This document shows positions 1-9,266 of a stretch of DNA of 64,000 bases, piece after piece. Source of the stretch: Ignavibacteriota bacterium (GTDB lineage: Bacteria > Bacteroidota > Ignavibacteria > Ignavibacteriales > Ignavibacteriaceae); NCBI GenBank assembly GCA_013285425.1, contig CP053447.1, forward strand, positions 1,246,001 through 1,310,000, read 5' to 3'. The notes under the pieces were generated by a model. It was not told the DNA's origin and made no database searches. It saw only the letters and a list, made by a program, of their open reading frames with translations. Both the position numbers and the translations under genes were made by a program. Within the stretch, counting starts at the first letter, position 1. Every line of letters begins with the position of its first letter.

Positions 1-6
1 TAAAAG

Positions 7-1029
7 ATGATTGTGCTTGGTATTGAAAGTTCTTGTGATGAAACTTCTGTAGCTGTAATAAAGAACAATATTCTCTCTGCTAATCTGGTTTCATCACAGG
101 ATTTTCATAAAAATTACGGCGGTGTTGTTCCTGAACTTTCAAGCCGTGCTCACCTTCAGATTATTAATCCGCTTACTAAAGAAGCTTTAAAAAAATCTGA
201 TATAGAACTGAAAGATATCGATCTGATTGCAGCAACTGCAGGTCCCGGTTTAATTGGCGCTCTGTTAGTTGGATTAACTTATGCAAAGGGTCTTGCACTG
301 GGATTGAATAAACCTTTTATTGGTGTCAATCATATTGAAGGACATATTTTTTCAGGTTTTTTAATGCAGCAGAAGCCCGAATTTCCTTTCCTATGTCTTG
401 TAGTTTCTGGCGGGCATACTCTTTTGCTTCTGGTAAAAGATTTTACAGAAATATATAAGCTTGGAAATACAGTTGACGATGCAGTTGGTGAGTCATTTGA
501 TAAGGCAGCTAAGCTGCTTGGCTTTGGTTATCCGGGCGGACCAAAAATTCAAAGTGCAGCTCAATTTGGAGATGTCAATAAAATTAATTTTCCGGTTGCT
601 GAGTTAAAGGATAAATTAAATTTTTCGTTCAGCGGATTAAAAACAGCAGTTCTTCGTTATGTCCAAGCACAAGGTGGTATTGATAAACTTACTGAAGAAC
701 ACAAAAATGATATTGCTGCCTGCTTTCAATCAGCGGCTGTTAATGCTTTAACTAAGAATGTAAAACGTGCATTGGAAAAATATGAGGTAAAGTCAATTTC
801 AGTTGTTGGAGGAGTAGCTGCAAATAATCATCTAAAATCTGAAATGAAGAAAATAGCGGAAAAGAATAAAAAAAGTCTGATCGTTCCTGATATTCAGTTT
901 TGCGGAGATAACGCTGCAATGATTGCATTCAGAGGAAAATCACTTTATGAAAATGGAATCAGAGATACACTATCAAGCAAACCTTTCCCTGCACTAAATG
1001 AGAATCATTTTTTGGAAATGTATTCTTAA
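7..1029 (+). CDS. tsaD: tRNA N6-adenosine threonylcarbamoyltransferase TsaD
   Basis: This 340-residue protein is the catalytic subunit that transfers threonylcarbamoyl from threonylcarbamoyl-AMP to A37 of ANN-decoding tRNAs in the cytoplasm. It begins with the ASKHA-type phosphate loop IESSCDETS. It carries the metal-binding HxExH motif (H109, E111, H113), an SGGHT loop near residue 134 and the late CGDNAAM motif near residue 297. The length is normal for bacterial TsaD and no key residue is missing. Only six bases precede the start, so its promoter or upstream partner lies outside the window. About 150 bases separate it from mltG. The assignment is secure from motif order and full-length match to the family. 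Confidence 0.97.
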   Translation: MIVLGIESSCDETSVAVIKNNILSANLVSSQDFHKNYGGVVPELSSRAHLQIINPLTKEALKKSDIELKDIDLIAATAGPGLIGALLVGLTYAKGLALGLNKPFIGVNHIEGHIFSGFLMQQKPEFPFLCLVVSGGHTLLLLVKDFTEIYKLGNTVDDAVGESFDKAAKLLGFGYPGGPKIQSAAQFGDVNKINFPVAELKDKLNFSFSGLKTAVLRYVQAQGGIDKLTEEHKNDIAACFQSAAVNALTKNVKRALEKYEVKSISVVGGVAANNHLKSEMKKIAEKNKKSLIVPDIQFCGDNAAMIAFRGKSLYENGIRDTLSSKPFPALNENHFLEMYS

Positions 1030-1178
1030 AAGTTTTGAGTTTGGTTCAGGTTCTGGATTAAAATATCAGGTTTAAGTTAAGATAATTACTCACAAAGCTA
1101 TGGACTATAATTCTCAGTTAACTATTTTATATTGCCACTTAAAATTTTATTAACTCTAAAAAAAATATAATAAAATAT

Positions 1179-2213
1179 TTGTCTGTAAAACTATCTGACA
1201 TATTCAACAAGTTTCAGTGGGTAATGATTATATCTGTATTTTTTGCAATACTAATTACAGGTTATTATATATTTTTTACTCCAAATCACTTTGATAAAAG
1301 GGCACCTTTTACCTTTGAAATAGAAGAAGGTGAAACTTTTTCAAGCGTAACGGAAAGACTTTATAATGAAGGTATTATCCCGGGAAAGTTTAACTTTAAA
1401 CTTGCTGCATTTATATATGGCGCACAAACGAAAATAAAAGCGGCACGCTTTAAAATTCCAAATGATTTAAGCTACTTAGATTTACTCGACTTGTTTGTTA
1501 ATGGTCCTGCTGATTATTTACGCTCTATCAGGATAAATGACGGACAAACACTTAAATGGCTTGGTGCTAAAGTGAAAAGAGATGTTAAAGTTGATTCAGC
1601 TTCTTTTGTTAATCTTGCAACTGATAAGAATTTTATAAGCTCATTAGGACTTAATTACAATACGCTTGAAGGGTATCTGTTTTCAAAAACTTATAAAGTT
1701 TATGAAAGGAGTTCGCCTGAAGAAATAATAAAAATATTTTACAAGGGTTTTACGGATTTTTTTGTTGATACACTTAAAGAAAGAGCTGACAAAATCGGAT
1801 TATCTGTTCACGAAGTCCTGACTCTTGCATCAATCATAAAAGGTGAAACAAATCAGGTTGATGAAATGCCAAGAATATCAGGTGTTTATCATAACAGACT
1901 TCGAATTGGAATGCGTCTTCAGGCTGATCCTACAATTCAGTATTTATTGCCGAACGGCTGGAGAAGATTGACTTATGCCGATTTGAAAATTAAATCGCCT
2001 TATAATACTTATCAAAATTCCGGTTTACCACCCGGTCCGATTAACAATCCGGGTGCTGATGCAATTTTAGCTGCTCTTTACCCTGAAAAGAATAATTATT
2101 TGTATTTTGTTGCTGATGGAAATGGCTCACATAAGTTTGCAAAAACATATTCTGAACATTTAAAATATGTTGCTGAGTACCGGAAAATTGTCAGAGAGAA
2201 AAACAACAAATGA
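1179..2213 (+). CDS. mltG: Endolytic murein transglycosylase MltG (YceG family)
   Basis: MltG is an inner-membrane lytic transglycosylase that cuts nascent glycan strands and so sets their length. The 344-residue protein has a short cytoplasmic start, one membrane helix (about residues 14-33), a LysM-like region and the YceG catalytic domain. The block LASIIKGET contains E223, which aligns with the catalytic glutamate of E. coli MltG as I remember that sequence. The usual preceding Glu (IVEKET in E. coli) is Lys here, so the active site varies beside the catalytic residue. The signatures GMRLQADPT, LPPGPINNPG and YLYFVADG follow. The start is TTG, the first start in frame. The stop overlaps the next gene as ATGA, so the two are probably cotranslated. 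Confidence 0.93.
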   Translation: MSVKLSDIFNKFQWVMIISVFFAILITGYYIFFTPNHFDKRAPFTFEIEEGETFSSVTERLYNEGIIPGKFNFKLAAFIYGAQTKIKAARFKIPNDLSYLDLLDLFVNGPADYLRSIRINDGQTLKWLGAKVKRDVKVDSASFVNLATDKNFISSLGLNYNTLEGYLFSKTYKVYERSSPEEIIKIFYKGFTDFFVDTLKERADKIGLSVHEVLTLASIIKGETNQVDEMPRISGVYHNRLRIGMRLQADPTIQYLLPNGWRRLTYADLKIKSPYNTYQNSGLPPGPINNPGADAILAALYPEKNNYLYFVADGNGSHKFAKTYSEHLKYVAEYRKIVREKNNK

Positions 2214-3862
2214 GAACAATATTATTTTCTTTATTATTTTTATTTTTGGTTAGCTGCGCTAATCAGCTTCCGCCGGGCGGGGGAGAGATAGACCTAATAC
2301 CTCCTGAAATAGTATTTACATATCCTGAGAATGAAACTATTAACTTTGATGATGATTATATAGAATTTGAATTTTCTGAATATGTAGATAAAAGAACATT
2401 CAAAGAGGCGTTGTTTATTTCTCCGGCTTTGGATAAAGAACCCGAAATTAATTGGAGCGGAAAATCAGTAGAGCTTAGTTTTCCTGATGGACTTAAAGAC
2501 AGTGTTACTTATGTTGTTACAATCGGAACAGATGTAGTTGATGTAAACAATAAAAACAGAATGGCTAATTCTTTTTCAATAACATTTTCCAAAAGTAATA
2601 GGATTGATAAAAGAATAATTAGTGGAAAAGTATATGGAAAAGATGCCGGCGGTACTTTGATATATGCTTATAAATTTGCAGATGATACAACAAAATATCT
2701 TGCACGAAAACCTGATTATATTTCGCAGGTTGGCTCTAAAGGTGATTATCAGCTTAAGGGTTTGGCAGAAGCTGAATACAGAGTGTTCGCAGTTAAAGAT
2801 CAGTTCCGTGATTTACTATATCAGGCTGATCAGGATTTGATTGGAATGCCGTTCATTGATATTCCTTTGTTAAACAGTGATTCATCATTTACAGGTTTGG
2901 ATTTCTTTCTTACCAAAATTGATACTATTAAGCCCCGGATACATAATACTGTTATGACTGATAAAAATCATATTTTAATTACTTTAAGTGAAGAATGTGA
3001 TTCTGTTACATATACACCTGAAAATTATTCTATTATTGACTCGACTTTAAATCAAATTATTCCGATAGAATACTCTTATTTAAGCAAATCAAAAAAAACT
3101 GAACTTGTTCTTGTAGTTAGTCAAAATATGACAAAAGATAATACATATTATCTTGGAGGAAAGTTATTAACTGATTTATCAGGCAATATGTTTGAGAATG
3201 AAGTAAATGAACTGATAGTTTCTGATAAACCTGATACCAATGCACCAAAAATAATTAATTCTTCACCAGGTAAGGGGAATAAAATTGATTTTAAGAATCC
3301 TGAAATATTGATTTTCTTTGATGATGCAATTTCGAACAAAGATGTTAAAAACCTTATACAATTTTCTGACACACTTAAAAATATTCTTTCATTTAGCTGC
3401 ACTTTTGTTGATAATGCAGTTCTGAAAATCAAACCCGATAAGGATCTTAAAGCAGATACTGATTATTTAGTTACACTTAATCTTTCTGGATTTTATGACG
3501 CTGCAGGAAATAAAAAAGATTCGGTTTTTACTCTTAAGTTTTCAACAATAACCGGTGTTGAGTTTACAGGTCTTTCAGGCAAGATAAATACTGAAAAAGA
3601 AAATGTTAAAATTGTTTTACAAAATTTAAAAGATGAGAAATTATTTTTTACAGTAGCTCCAGATAATACCTCTGTATATACTTTCGAAAGGATTAATCCA
3701 GGAGTCTATACTTTGTGGGTATATTCAGATAAAGACAGCAGCGGAACTTATTCTAAAGGATATCCTGAACCGTTCAGGTTTTCGGAGGAGTTTAAAGTTA
3801 TCACTGATACATTAAACCTGAGACCAAGATGGAGCGTTAATGATTATAATATTGAGTTTTAG
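2210..3862 (+). CDS. Lipoprotein with bacterial Ig-like (Big_5-type) domains
   Basis: This 550-residue protein begins with a lipoprotein signal peptide whose lipobox LVSC puts the lipidated cysteine at residue 16. It is therefore probably anchored in the outer membrane. Two Ig-like repeats can be seen, about residues 30-130 (PPEIVFTYPENETINFDD followed by an FSEYVD segment) and about 340-450 (a matching INSSPGKGNKIDF region and a closing FTLKFST strand). These fit the Big_5 (SbsA Ig-like) family. A carboxypeptidase-regulatory-like segment follows between and after them. No catalytic motif is visible. The function is unknown; a cell-surface structural or adhesive role is inference. It overlaps mltG by four bases and is convergent with hutI nine bases away. 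Confidence 0.8.
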   Translation: MRTILFSLLFLFLVSCANQLPPGGGEIDLIPPEIVFTYPENETINFDDDYIEFEFSEYVDKRTFKEALFISPALDKEPEINWSGKSVELSFPDGLKDSVTYVVTIGTDVVDVNNKNRMANSFSITFSKSNRIDKRIISGKVYGKDAGGTLIYAYKFADDTTKYLARKPDYISQVGSKGDYQLKGLAEAEYRVFAVKDQFRDLLYQADQDLIGMPFIDIPLLNSDSSFTGLDFFLTKIDTIKPRIHNTVMTDKNHILITLSEECDSVTYTPENYSIIDSTLNQIIPIEYSYLSKSKKTELVLVVSQNMTKDNTYYLGGKLLTDLSGNMFENEVNELIVSDKPDTNAPKIINSSPGKGNKIDFKNPEILIFFDDAISNKDVKNLIQFSDTLKNILSFSCTFVDNAVLKIKPDKDLKADTDYLVTLNLSGFYDAAGNKKDSVFTLKFSTITGVEFTGLSGKINTEKENVKIVLQNLKDEKLFFTVAPDNTSVYTFERINPGVYTLWVYSDKDSSGTYSKGYPEPFRFSEEFKVITDTLNLRPRWSVNDYNIEF

Positions 3863-3871
3863 AAAAAGTTT

Positions 3872-5125
3872 TTAAGCAGCTGATTGTTTTTGAAAAATTA
3901 TTTCGCCGCTTTTAATTGTATGAGTAACCAGATTTCTTCCGGCATTGTATATAATTTCCGAATAATCTTCAACATCAAACACTGCAAAGTCAGCATTTTT
4001 ACCAGGCTCAATACTGCCGCTTGTCGTTTCCCGATTTAACGCTTTTGCTGCATTAATTGTAACTGCATTAATTACTTCTTCCATTTTCATTTTCATTTTT
4101 ATGGAAGCAAGACTCATAATTAAGTGAAGATTCAGAATATGCGATGATCCGGGGTTATAATCAGTTGCGAGAGCAACAATAGCATTATTCTCTATTAATT
4201 TTCTTGCAGGTGCAAAATCATAATCGAGAAACAAGGAAACACCGGGTAATAAAACTGCAGCTGTTTCTGAATCTTTAAATCTACTTAAATCCTTTTCAGC
4301 AATTACTTCAAGATGATCAACGCTTACAGCATTATGTTTAATGGCAACGTCTAAACCGCCCACATTATTAAACTGTTCAGTGTGCAGTTTAAGTTTAAGT
4401 CCTGATTTTACGGCAGAGGAAAAAATCAGATCAATTTCTTCAGAATTGAAAGCAGTTGCTTCACAAAATCCATCACAAAACTCAGCAAGATTATTTTTTG
4501 CAATATGCGGAATCATCTTATCAACAATCAGTTCAACATATCCTTTATGATTTTCTTTATATTCCGATGGAAAAGTATGAGCACCTAAAAAAGTTGGTAT
4601 GATATCTATCGGATAGATTTCATTAAGAAAATTAATAGCATGAAGCAATTTAATCTCATTCTCAAAATCCAATCCATAACCGCTTTTGATTTCAAGTGTA
4701 GTAACACCTTGTGCAATAAATTCCTGAACTCTTGGTTTAATCATTTCAATTAAATCATTAAATGATGATTTTCTGACTGCGTTTACAGTGGTTAAAATTC
4801 CACCTCCGCGCTTTGCAATTTCCTCGTAATGTACACCAGCGATTTTTTCTTTAAACTCTTTTGCCCGCGAACCTGCAAAAGCTGTATGTGTATGGCAATC
4901 AATTAAACCGGGCAGGATGGTTTTGCCTTTGAAGCTCAAATTTTGTTCTGCACTGATATTCTTTATTGAAGAATCCGGTATAATGTCTTTAATAATTCCA
5001 TCTTCAATAATTATTGAGTGATTTTCAAGGGCAGAAATTTCAGAAAGGTAATTACCTCGTTTACTATTAATACCATTCGTATTACAAGTAATTATCTGTG
5101 CAAAACCTGTTAACAGCTTCCTCAT
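3872..5125 (-). CDS. hutI: Imidazolonepropionase HutI
   Basis: HutI hydrolyses 4-imidazolone-5-propionate to formiminoglutamate, the third step of histidine breakdown. The 417-residue protein is a cytoplasmic amidohydrolase. It has the metal-binding CHTHTAFAGSRAKEF block after the GLID strand, the LEIKSGYGLD substrate loop, the KLHTEQFNN histidine region, and the ALATDYNPGSSH motif with its conserved Asp. The C-terminal PGKNADFAVFD segment is typical of the family. No other hut gene (hutH, hutU, hutG) lies in the window, so the pathway partners must be elsewhere. The start overlaps by one base the stop of the SPOR lipoprotein gene transcribed just before it. That suggests a two-gene operon with no obvious functional link. 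Confidence 0.95.
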   Translation of the reverse strand: MRKLLTGFAQIITCNTNGINSKRGNYLSEISALENHSIIIEDGIIKDIIPDSSIKNISAEQNLSFKGKTILPGLIDCHTHTAFAGSRAKEFKEKIAGVHYEEIAKRGGGILTTVNAVRKSSFNDLIEMIKPRVQEFIAQGVTTLEIKSGYGLDFENEIKLLHAINFLNEIYPIDIIPTFLGAHTFPSEYKENHKGYVELIVDKMIPHIAKNNLAEFCDGFCEATAFNSEEIDLIFSSAVKSGLKLKLHTEQFNNVGGLDVAIKHNAVSVDHLEVIAEKDLSRFKDSETAAVLLPGVSLFLDYDFAPARKLIENNAIVALATDYNPGSSHILNLHLIMSLASIKMKMKMEEVINAVTINAAKALNRETTSGSIEPGKNADFAVFDVEDYSEIIYNAGRNLVTHTIKSGEIIFQKQSAA

Positions 5126-5667
5126 TATTCAAACTTATTAATCTTATCTTTTATTACTTTTGCTTCAAGATAACCTTGCTGATTTAACTTGAATCTAAGT
5201 TCATTGGCAGATCGTTCAGTATCGAAATCACCCATTTTTACTTTATAAAACGGTGGTTCAAAATCAATATAAACTTCTTCAGATTTATTATTAAAATATA
5301 TTTCTGAACGAACTTGATTTGCTTCATCAAGATTGTCTGTAATTAAAACCAAAACCCTGAATCCGTCTGAGCTTCCAACAATTGTTTTCTTCTTGGTTTC
5401 GGTAGAGTTTTGTTTGTATGTAAACCAAATTTCATCAGAAACTGAATTAGTTGTTTTTTTATCAGCAATTGTAATTTTGGTCTTATAAGGTGTTATATCA
5501 AAATCTTCGTTTAATTGTTCTGTATCTTTTTGATTAGTGCTTTGATGCTTGCTAATATTATTCTGATTGTTTTCATTTTCATACCGGCTTCCGGTAGAAG
5601 CTGAACAGGATATCAATACAAAATAAAGAACTAAAGCAGAAGAATAGAAAACTCTTGATTTTAGCAT
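5125..5667 (-). CDS. SPOR-domain lipoprotein
   Basis: This small envelope protein of 180 residues has a signal peptide ending in the lipobox LISC (Cys21), then a polar low-complexity linker rich in Asn and Gln. A C-terminal SPOR-like domain (about residues 105-175) ends in FYKVKMGDFDTERSANELR and a final basic strand. SPOR domains bind denuded glycan strands, usually at division sites, so a peptidoglycan-binding role is likely by family. The reading frame extends nine codons upstream to a TTG at 5694. That TTG lies inside a TATATTTG sequence (5692-5699) matching the Bacteroidota -7 element, which would put transcription start downstream of it. I therefore prefer ATG 5667. No clear -33 element was found. 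It is followed directly by hutI. Confidence 0.72.
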   Translation of the reverse strand: MLKSRVFYSSALVLYFVLISCSASTGSRYENENNQNNISKHQSTNQKDTEQLNEDFDITPYKTKITIADKKTTNSVSDEIWFTYKQNSTETKKKTIVGSSDGFRVLVLITDNLDEANQVRSEIYFNNKSEEVYIDFEPPFYKVKMGDFDTERSANELRFKLNQQGYLEAKVIKDKINKFE

Positions 5668-5942
5668 TAAAAATTTCTCAATAATTTTTATCAAATATAA
5701 TCTTTTTATACATAGAATTAAATTCTAAATAAATCTGAAACTCAACAATCTACAATAGAACAATCAGCTTTACGGAATTTGTAAAATGCTATGAGTTTAG
5801 AAAGAAAGATAAGGTTTCAATTACTAATTAAATTATAAATCATTTGAAATATAAGTGTAATTCATTGTTATTATTGATAAAAACATTATATGTAAGACAA
5901 TATAATTAGTAATCATTATTAATGATTGAATGCAGTAAATCT

Positions 5943-5972
5943 TTGAGAAACATACGCTTTTTAGTATTTTTG
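5943..5972 (+). promoter_or_regulatory. Bacteroidota-type promoter of glgA (plus the 5695-6000 gap)
   Basis: A TTG at 5943-5945 and TATTTTTG at 5965-5972 are 19 bases apart, matching the TTG-N19-21-TAnnTTTG consensus of Bacteroidota sigma factors. The glgA start is 28 bases downstream. The rest of the 305-base gap between the divergent SPOR-lipoprotein and glgA genes is AT-rich, and I see no gene, RNA or repeat in it apart from the TATATTTG element next to the lipoprotein gene. Confidence 0.72.
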
Positions 5973-6000
5973 TAAATCAAATAATTAAAGAAATAACAAA

Positions 6001-7497
6001 ATGGCTGCAAAAAAACTTAAAATATTGTTTGTAACATCAGAAGTTGTTCCGTTTGTAAAAACAGGTGGATTAGCTGATGTATCCTCAGCATTGCCTCAAA
6101 TGCTTTCTGAATTGGGACACGAAGTAAGAATTGTTGTTCCCAAATATGGTGCAGTTGATGAAAGAAAATTTAAAATTCATGAAATTGTCAGATTAAAAGA
6201 TCTGCAAGTAAAGATAGGGAATAAGGATGTTATATTTTCTTTAAAATCTTGTTTTTTACCTGGACCTAGAATAAGAGTGCAAATTTACTTTCTGGATAAC
6301 CAAGAATACTTCGGCAGCCGCAATAGTCTTTATTTAGATCCAAGAACCGGAAAAGATTATCCGGATAACGATGAAAGATTTATTTTATTAAGCCGTGCTG
6401 TTATGGAATTAATTATAAAGCTTGGGTGGATACCTGACGTAATTCATCTTAATGATTGGCAGTGTGGTTTAATCCCTGCTTATCTTAAAACAATTTATAA
6501 AGACCACGAAAGTTTTGATAAGTTTAAAACACTTTTCACTATTCATAACTTAGCTTATCAGGGTGAATTTCCAATTGCAGCCTTTCAAAAAACCGGTCTT
6601 CCGAAAGAATTAGAAAGCACAACTAAAGGAATAGTTCATAAAGGTAAAATTAACTTTATGAAAAGCGGACTTATGTTTGCTGATGTAATTAATACCGTTA
6701 GCCGTACTTATGCAAATGAAATAAGAACAAAAGAAGAATATGGCGAAGGGCTTAAAGAGGTCTTATCCAAAAGAAAGGATTCATTGTTCGGTATTGTAAA
6801 TGGAATCGATAAAAATGTCTGGAACCCTGAAAAAGATAAGTTGATTCCAGTTAAGTACTCGGTTAAAAATATTGAAGCGAAACTTGAGAATAAAAAAGAG
6901 CTTGCTGATAGATTCGGATTAAAATTCAGGGAAGATGTACCAATAATTGGTTTAATCTCCCGTTTGTTTGATTCAAAAGGTATTGATCTTCTTCAAAAAG
7001 CTTTTTCTGATTTAATGAAATTAAATATTCAGTTTATTGTTCTTGGAACAGGTGATTCCAAATATCATTCTTTCTTCGAGAAAATGGCAATGAAACATTC
7101 GGATAAATTTGCAGTTTATCTTGGATTTAATGATGAGCTTGCACATTTGATCGAAGCAGGATCAGACTTGTTTTTAATGCCTTCAAAGTACGAACCTTGC
7201 GGATTAAATCAGATGTACAGCCTTGCCTACGGGCATATACCCGATTGTTCGGAAACAGGTGGATTGGCTGACACAGTGATAAAATATAATGAAAAAACAG
7301 AAGAAGGTACCGGTTTCGTTTTTAAAAAGTATGATTCTGTTGAAATGTTAAAGGAGATAAAACGAGCTGTTAAAGTATTTAATAATAAAAAAGTGTGGCA
7401 GAAGATAATGCGTAATGGTATGAAGATGGACTTTAGCTGGGATGTCTCTGCAAGACAATATATTGAGCTTTACAAGTCAATGATTACTGCTGAATGA
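6001..7497 (+). CDS. glgA: Glycogen synthase GlgA (GT5 family)
   Basis: GlgA adds glucose from ADP-glucose (or UDP-glucose in some lineages) to the growing alpha-1,4-glucan chain in the cytoplasm. The 498-residue protein has the GT5 N-terminal motif KTGGLADV near residue 21 that binds the nucleotide sugar. It also has the HLNDWQCGLIP and TIHNLAYQG signatures of the N-terminal Rossmann domain, NGIDKNVWNP at the domain junction, and the C-terminal PSKYEPCGLNQMYSLAYG and TGGLADTV loops that hold the catalytic Glu and phosphate contacts. Length is normal. A well-formed Bacteroidota promoter lies just upstream. The next gene begins four bases after its stop. No glgB or glgC is in the window. Confidence 0.95.
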   Translation: MAAKKLKILFVTSEVVPFVKTGGLADVSSALPQMLSELGHEVRIVVPKYGAVDERKFKIHEIVRLKDLQVKIGNKDVIFSLKSCFLPGPRIRVQIYFLDNQEYFGSRNSLYLDPRTGKDYPDNDERFILLSRAVMELIIKLGWIPDVIHLNDWQCGLIPAYLKTIYKDHESFDKFKTLFTIHNLAYQGEFPIAAFQKTGLPKELESTTKGIVHKGKINFMKSGLMFADVINTVSRTYANEIRTKEEYGEGLKEVLSKRKDSLFGIVNGIDKNVWNPEKDKLIPVKYSVKNIEAKLENKKELADRFGLKFREDVPIIGLISRLFDSKGIDLLQKAFSDLMKLNIQFIVLGTGDSKYHSFFEKMAMKHSDKFAVYLGFNDELAHLIEAGSDLFLMPSKYEPCGLNQMYSLAYGHIPDCSETGGLADTVIKYNEKTEEGTGFVFKKYDSVEMLKEIKRAVKVFNNKKVWQKIMRNGMKMDFSWDVSARQYIELYKSMITAE

Positions 7498-7501
7498 TTT
7501 A

Positions 7502-8074
7502 ATGTTGAATAAGGCAGTCTTTTTAGATCGTGACGGTACGCTTAACTTTGATACTGGTTATATTGGTGATGCAGATAAAGTTGAATTATTTCCAGATGTT
7601 GGTAAAAGTTTAGCAGAGCTTAAGAATATTTATCATTTCAAATTGATTGTTATTTCTAATCAATCCGGAATTGCTAGAGGTTTGATTACAAAAGAGCAGG
7701 TTGAGCAGGTAAATGATGCTATTAATGAAAAACTAAAAAAATTTGATGTACAAATTGATGCCTTTTTTTATTGCCCTTATCATCCCGATTTTAATAACCC
7801 AGAACTTTGTAAATGCAGAAAGCCAGAAATTGGAATGATTACCGAAGCCGTAAATAAATTTAATATTGATTTATCAAAATCTTATTTTGTAGGTGATTCT
7901 GAGGTTGATATTCTTGCCGCTAAAAATGCCGGATTAAAATCAATTCTTGTTAAAACAGGAAAGGGTGATCTAAGTTTTTCTATCTTGCAAAATGACAATA
8001 ATTTTCCAAGTTTTGTAGCCGAAAATTTTACAGAAGCGTCTAAACTTATAATTAACGATTCTACCGGAGTTTAA
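7502..8074 (+). CDS. gmhB: HAD-family phosphatase, GmhB-like (heptose 1,7-bisphosphate 7-phosphatase)
   Basis: This 190-residue HAD phosphatase has the N-terminal DRDGT motif with nucleophile D9 and acid/base D11. It has the SNQSGIARG threonine/serine loop and the GDSEVDILAAKNAG motif IV. A zinc loop with CPYHPD and CKCRKP is diagnostic of the GmhB/histidinol-phosphatase subgroup. GmhB removes the 7-phosphate of D-glycero-D-manno-heptose bisphosphate for LPS core synthesis. The closely related HisB phosphatase cannot be fully ruled out by eye, but no his operon is adjacent. It follows glgA by four bases. Its tail carries GGAG at 8066-8069, a good ribosome-binding site for a TTG at 8075 that begins the next gene. 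Confidence 0.85.
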   Translation: MLNKAVFLDRDGTLNFDTGYIGDADKVELFPDVGKSLAELKNIYHFKLIVISNQSGIARGLITKEQVEQVNDAINEKLKKFDVQIDAFFYCPYHPDFNNPELCKCRKPEIGMITEAVNKFNIDLSKSYFVGDSEVDILAAKNAGLKSILVKTGKGDLSFSILQNDNNFPSFVAENFTEASKLIINDSTGV

Positions 8075-9266
8075 TTGATTTTAAAAAAAAATATTTTCTT
8101 TTCTTGCCTTAATTATAACAGGTATTTTATTATCTCATTGTAATGATTCCCCCACTGATTTAGGAATTAATTTTCTTGCTCAGGATGGTGTTGAAGTAAA
8201 AAAATTTGATTCAATGGTTGATTCATTACCACAAAATTCTTTTGACTTTAAAAAAGTTTATATCCTTGGCAATGCTTCCCATGTTTTGTTAGGTAAAACT
8301 GAAAATGCAACTTCACATATTTTATTGAAATTTGCCTTTCTTTTACCTGATTCAATTGTTACTGAAATTAAATCTCAGACAATAAATGTCATTGATTCAT
8401 ACGTTACATTGACAAAAAATTATTCCATAGGAAATTCAAACGGCAATTTTGATTATAATGTATTTAAGATTAACGAATTTTGGAGCTCTTCAACTTTTAC
8501 TTCAGATGATTTTGCTTCTCTGTCTGTTGATAATGTTGATTTAAGTTCTGATAGAACATCATTAAACGATACAACTTATACATTTCATCTTAGCAGCGAA
8601 CTGACAACATCCTGGCTGAAAAATTACGCTGATACCACATTAGGTGTCAACTATGGTATATTGCTTTCTCCAACAGATAATACACAGAAGGTACTCGGTT
8701 TTACCGCATATAATGTTAGTGATATCGATGTTCCTATATTAAGAGTTGTTGTTCAGAAACCCGGAGCTTATATCGATACTTTGATAGGTTACATTACTTT
8801 AGATGTTAGTGCAGTAATTGGTTCAGTACCTGACGTTGGAGCGGAAAATCTTGCTATTCAATCAAGCCTTGCATCTGAGATTCAGCTTGATTTTGATTTT
8901 ACTACTCTTCCAAAAGACATTGCTATTAATTCTGCGAAACTAACTTTGACAATTGATACGCTTCAATCAAAATTTGGCAGCGATTTTGAAAATTCGTTGA
9001 GTGTTTTTCTTATTGCTGATTCAACTAAAGATAGTCTAAATAAAAATTATTCTTACAGATTAAGTAGAACTGGAAACACTTTTTCAGGTGATATAACTAA
9101 TATTATCAGGGCATTTAACAATAATGTGGATAATCAGGGAATTTTAATAAAATCAACTCAGGAATTTTGGGGTTTAGAGATTTTTGCTATTAAAGGAAGT
9201 AATGCTTCTGATATTGCTGAACGTCCACGACTTGAAATAATTTATTCCAAAGGAGGTAAACAGTAA
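8075..9266 (+). pseudogene. Secreted lipoprotein of unknown function, start broken or slipped at an A9 tract
   Basis: The plain ATG frame starts at 8214, but the same frame is open back to 8085 and encodes a clear lipoprotein signal peptide with the lipobox LLSHC just before NDSPTDLG. No ATG, GTG or TTG precedes it in frame. A TTG at 8075 with GGAG five bases upstream lies in another frame. The two join if the nine-A run at 8083-8091 is read as eight (or eleven), giving M-I-L-K-K-I-F-S-F-L-A. Either the run has a real or sequencing indel, or expression needs slippage on A9. The mature protein is rich in beta strands and ends in a RPRLEIIYS strand like DNRLRE/DUF4270-type secreted proteins. 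Function is unknown. It is followed by a barrel gene that overlaps its stop. Confidence 0.7.

Noticed and set aside
1840..1854. Possible loss of the MltG catalytic residue (IVEKET to IIKGET)
   Set aside because: Counting from the C-terminus of E. coli MltG as I remember it, the catalytic Glu is the second Glu of that motif, which is kept here as E223.
8214..9266. ATG 8214 as the true start of the lipoprotein gene
   Set aside because: It would leave a clear signal peptide and lipobox, open in the same frame, untranslated; the TTG at 8075 with GGAG and an A9 shift explains more.
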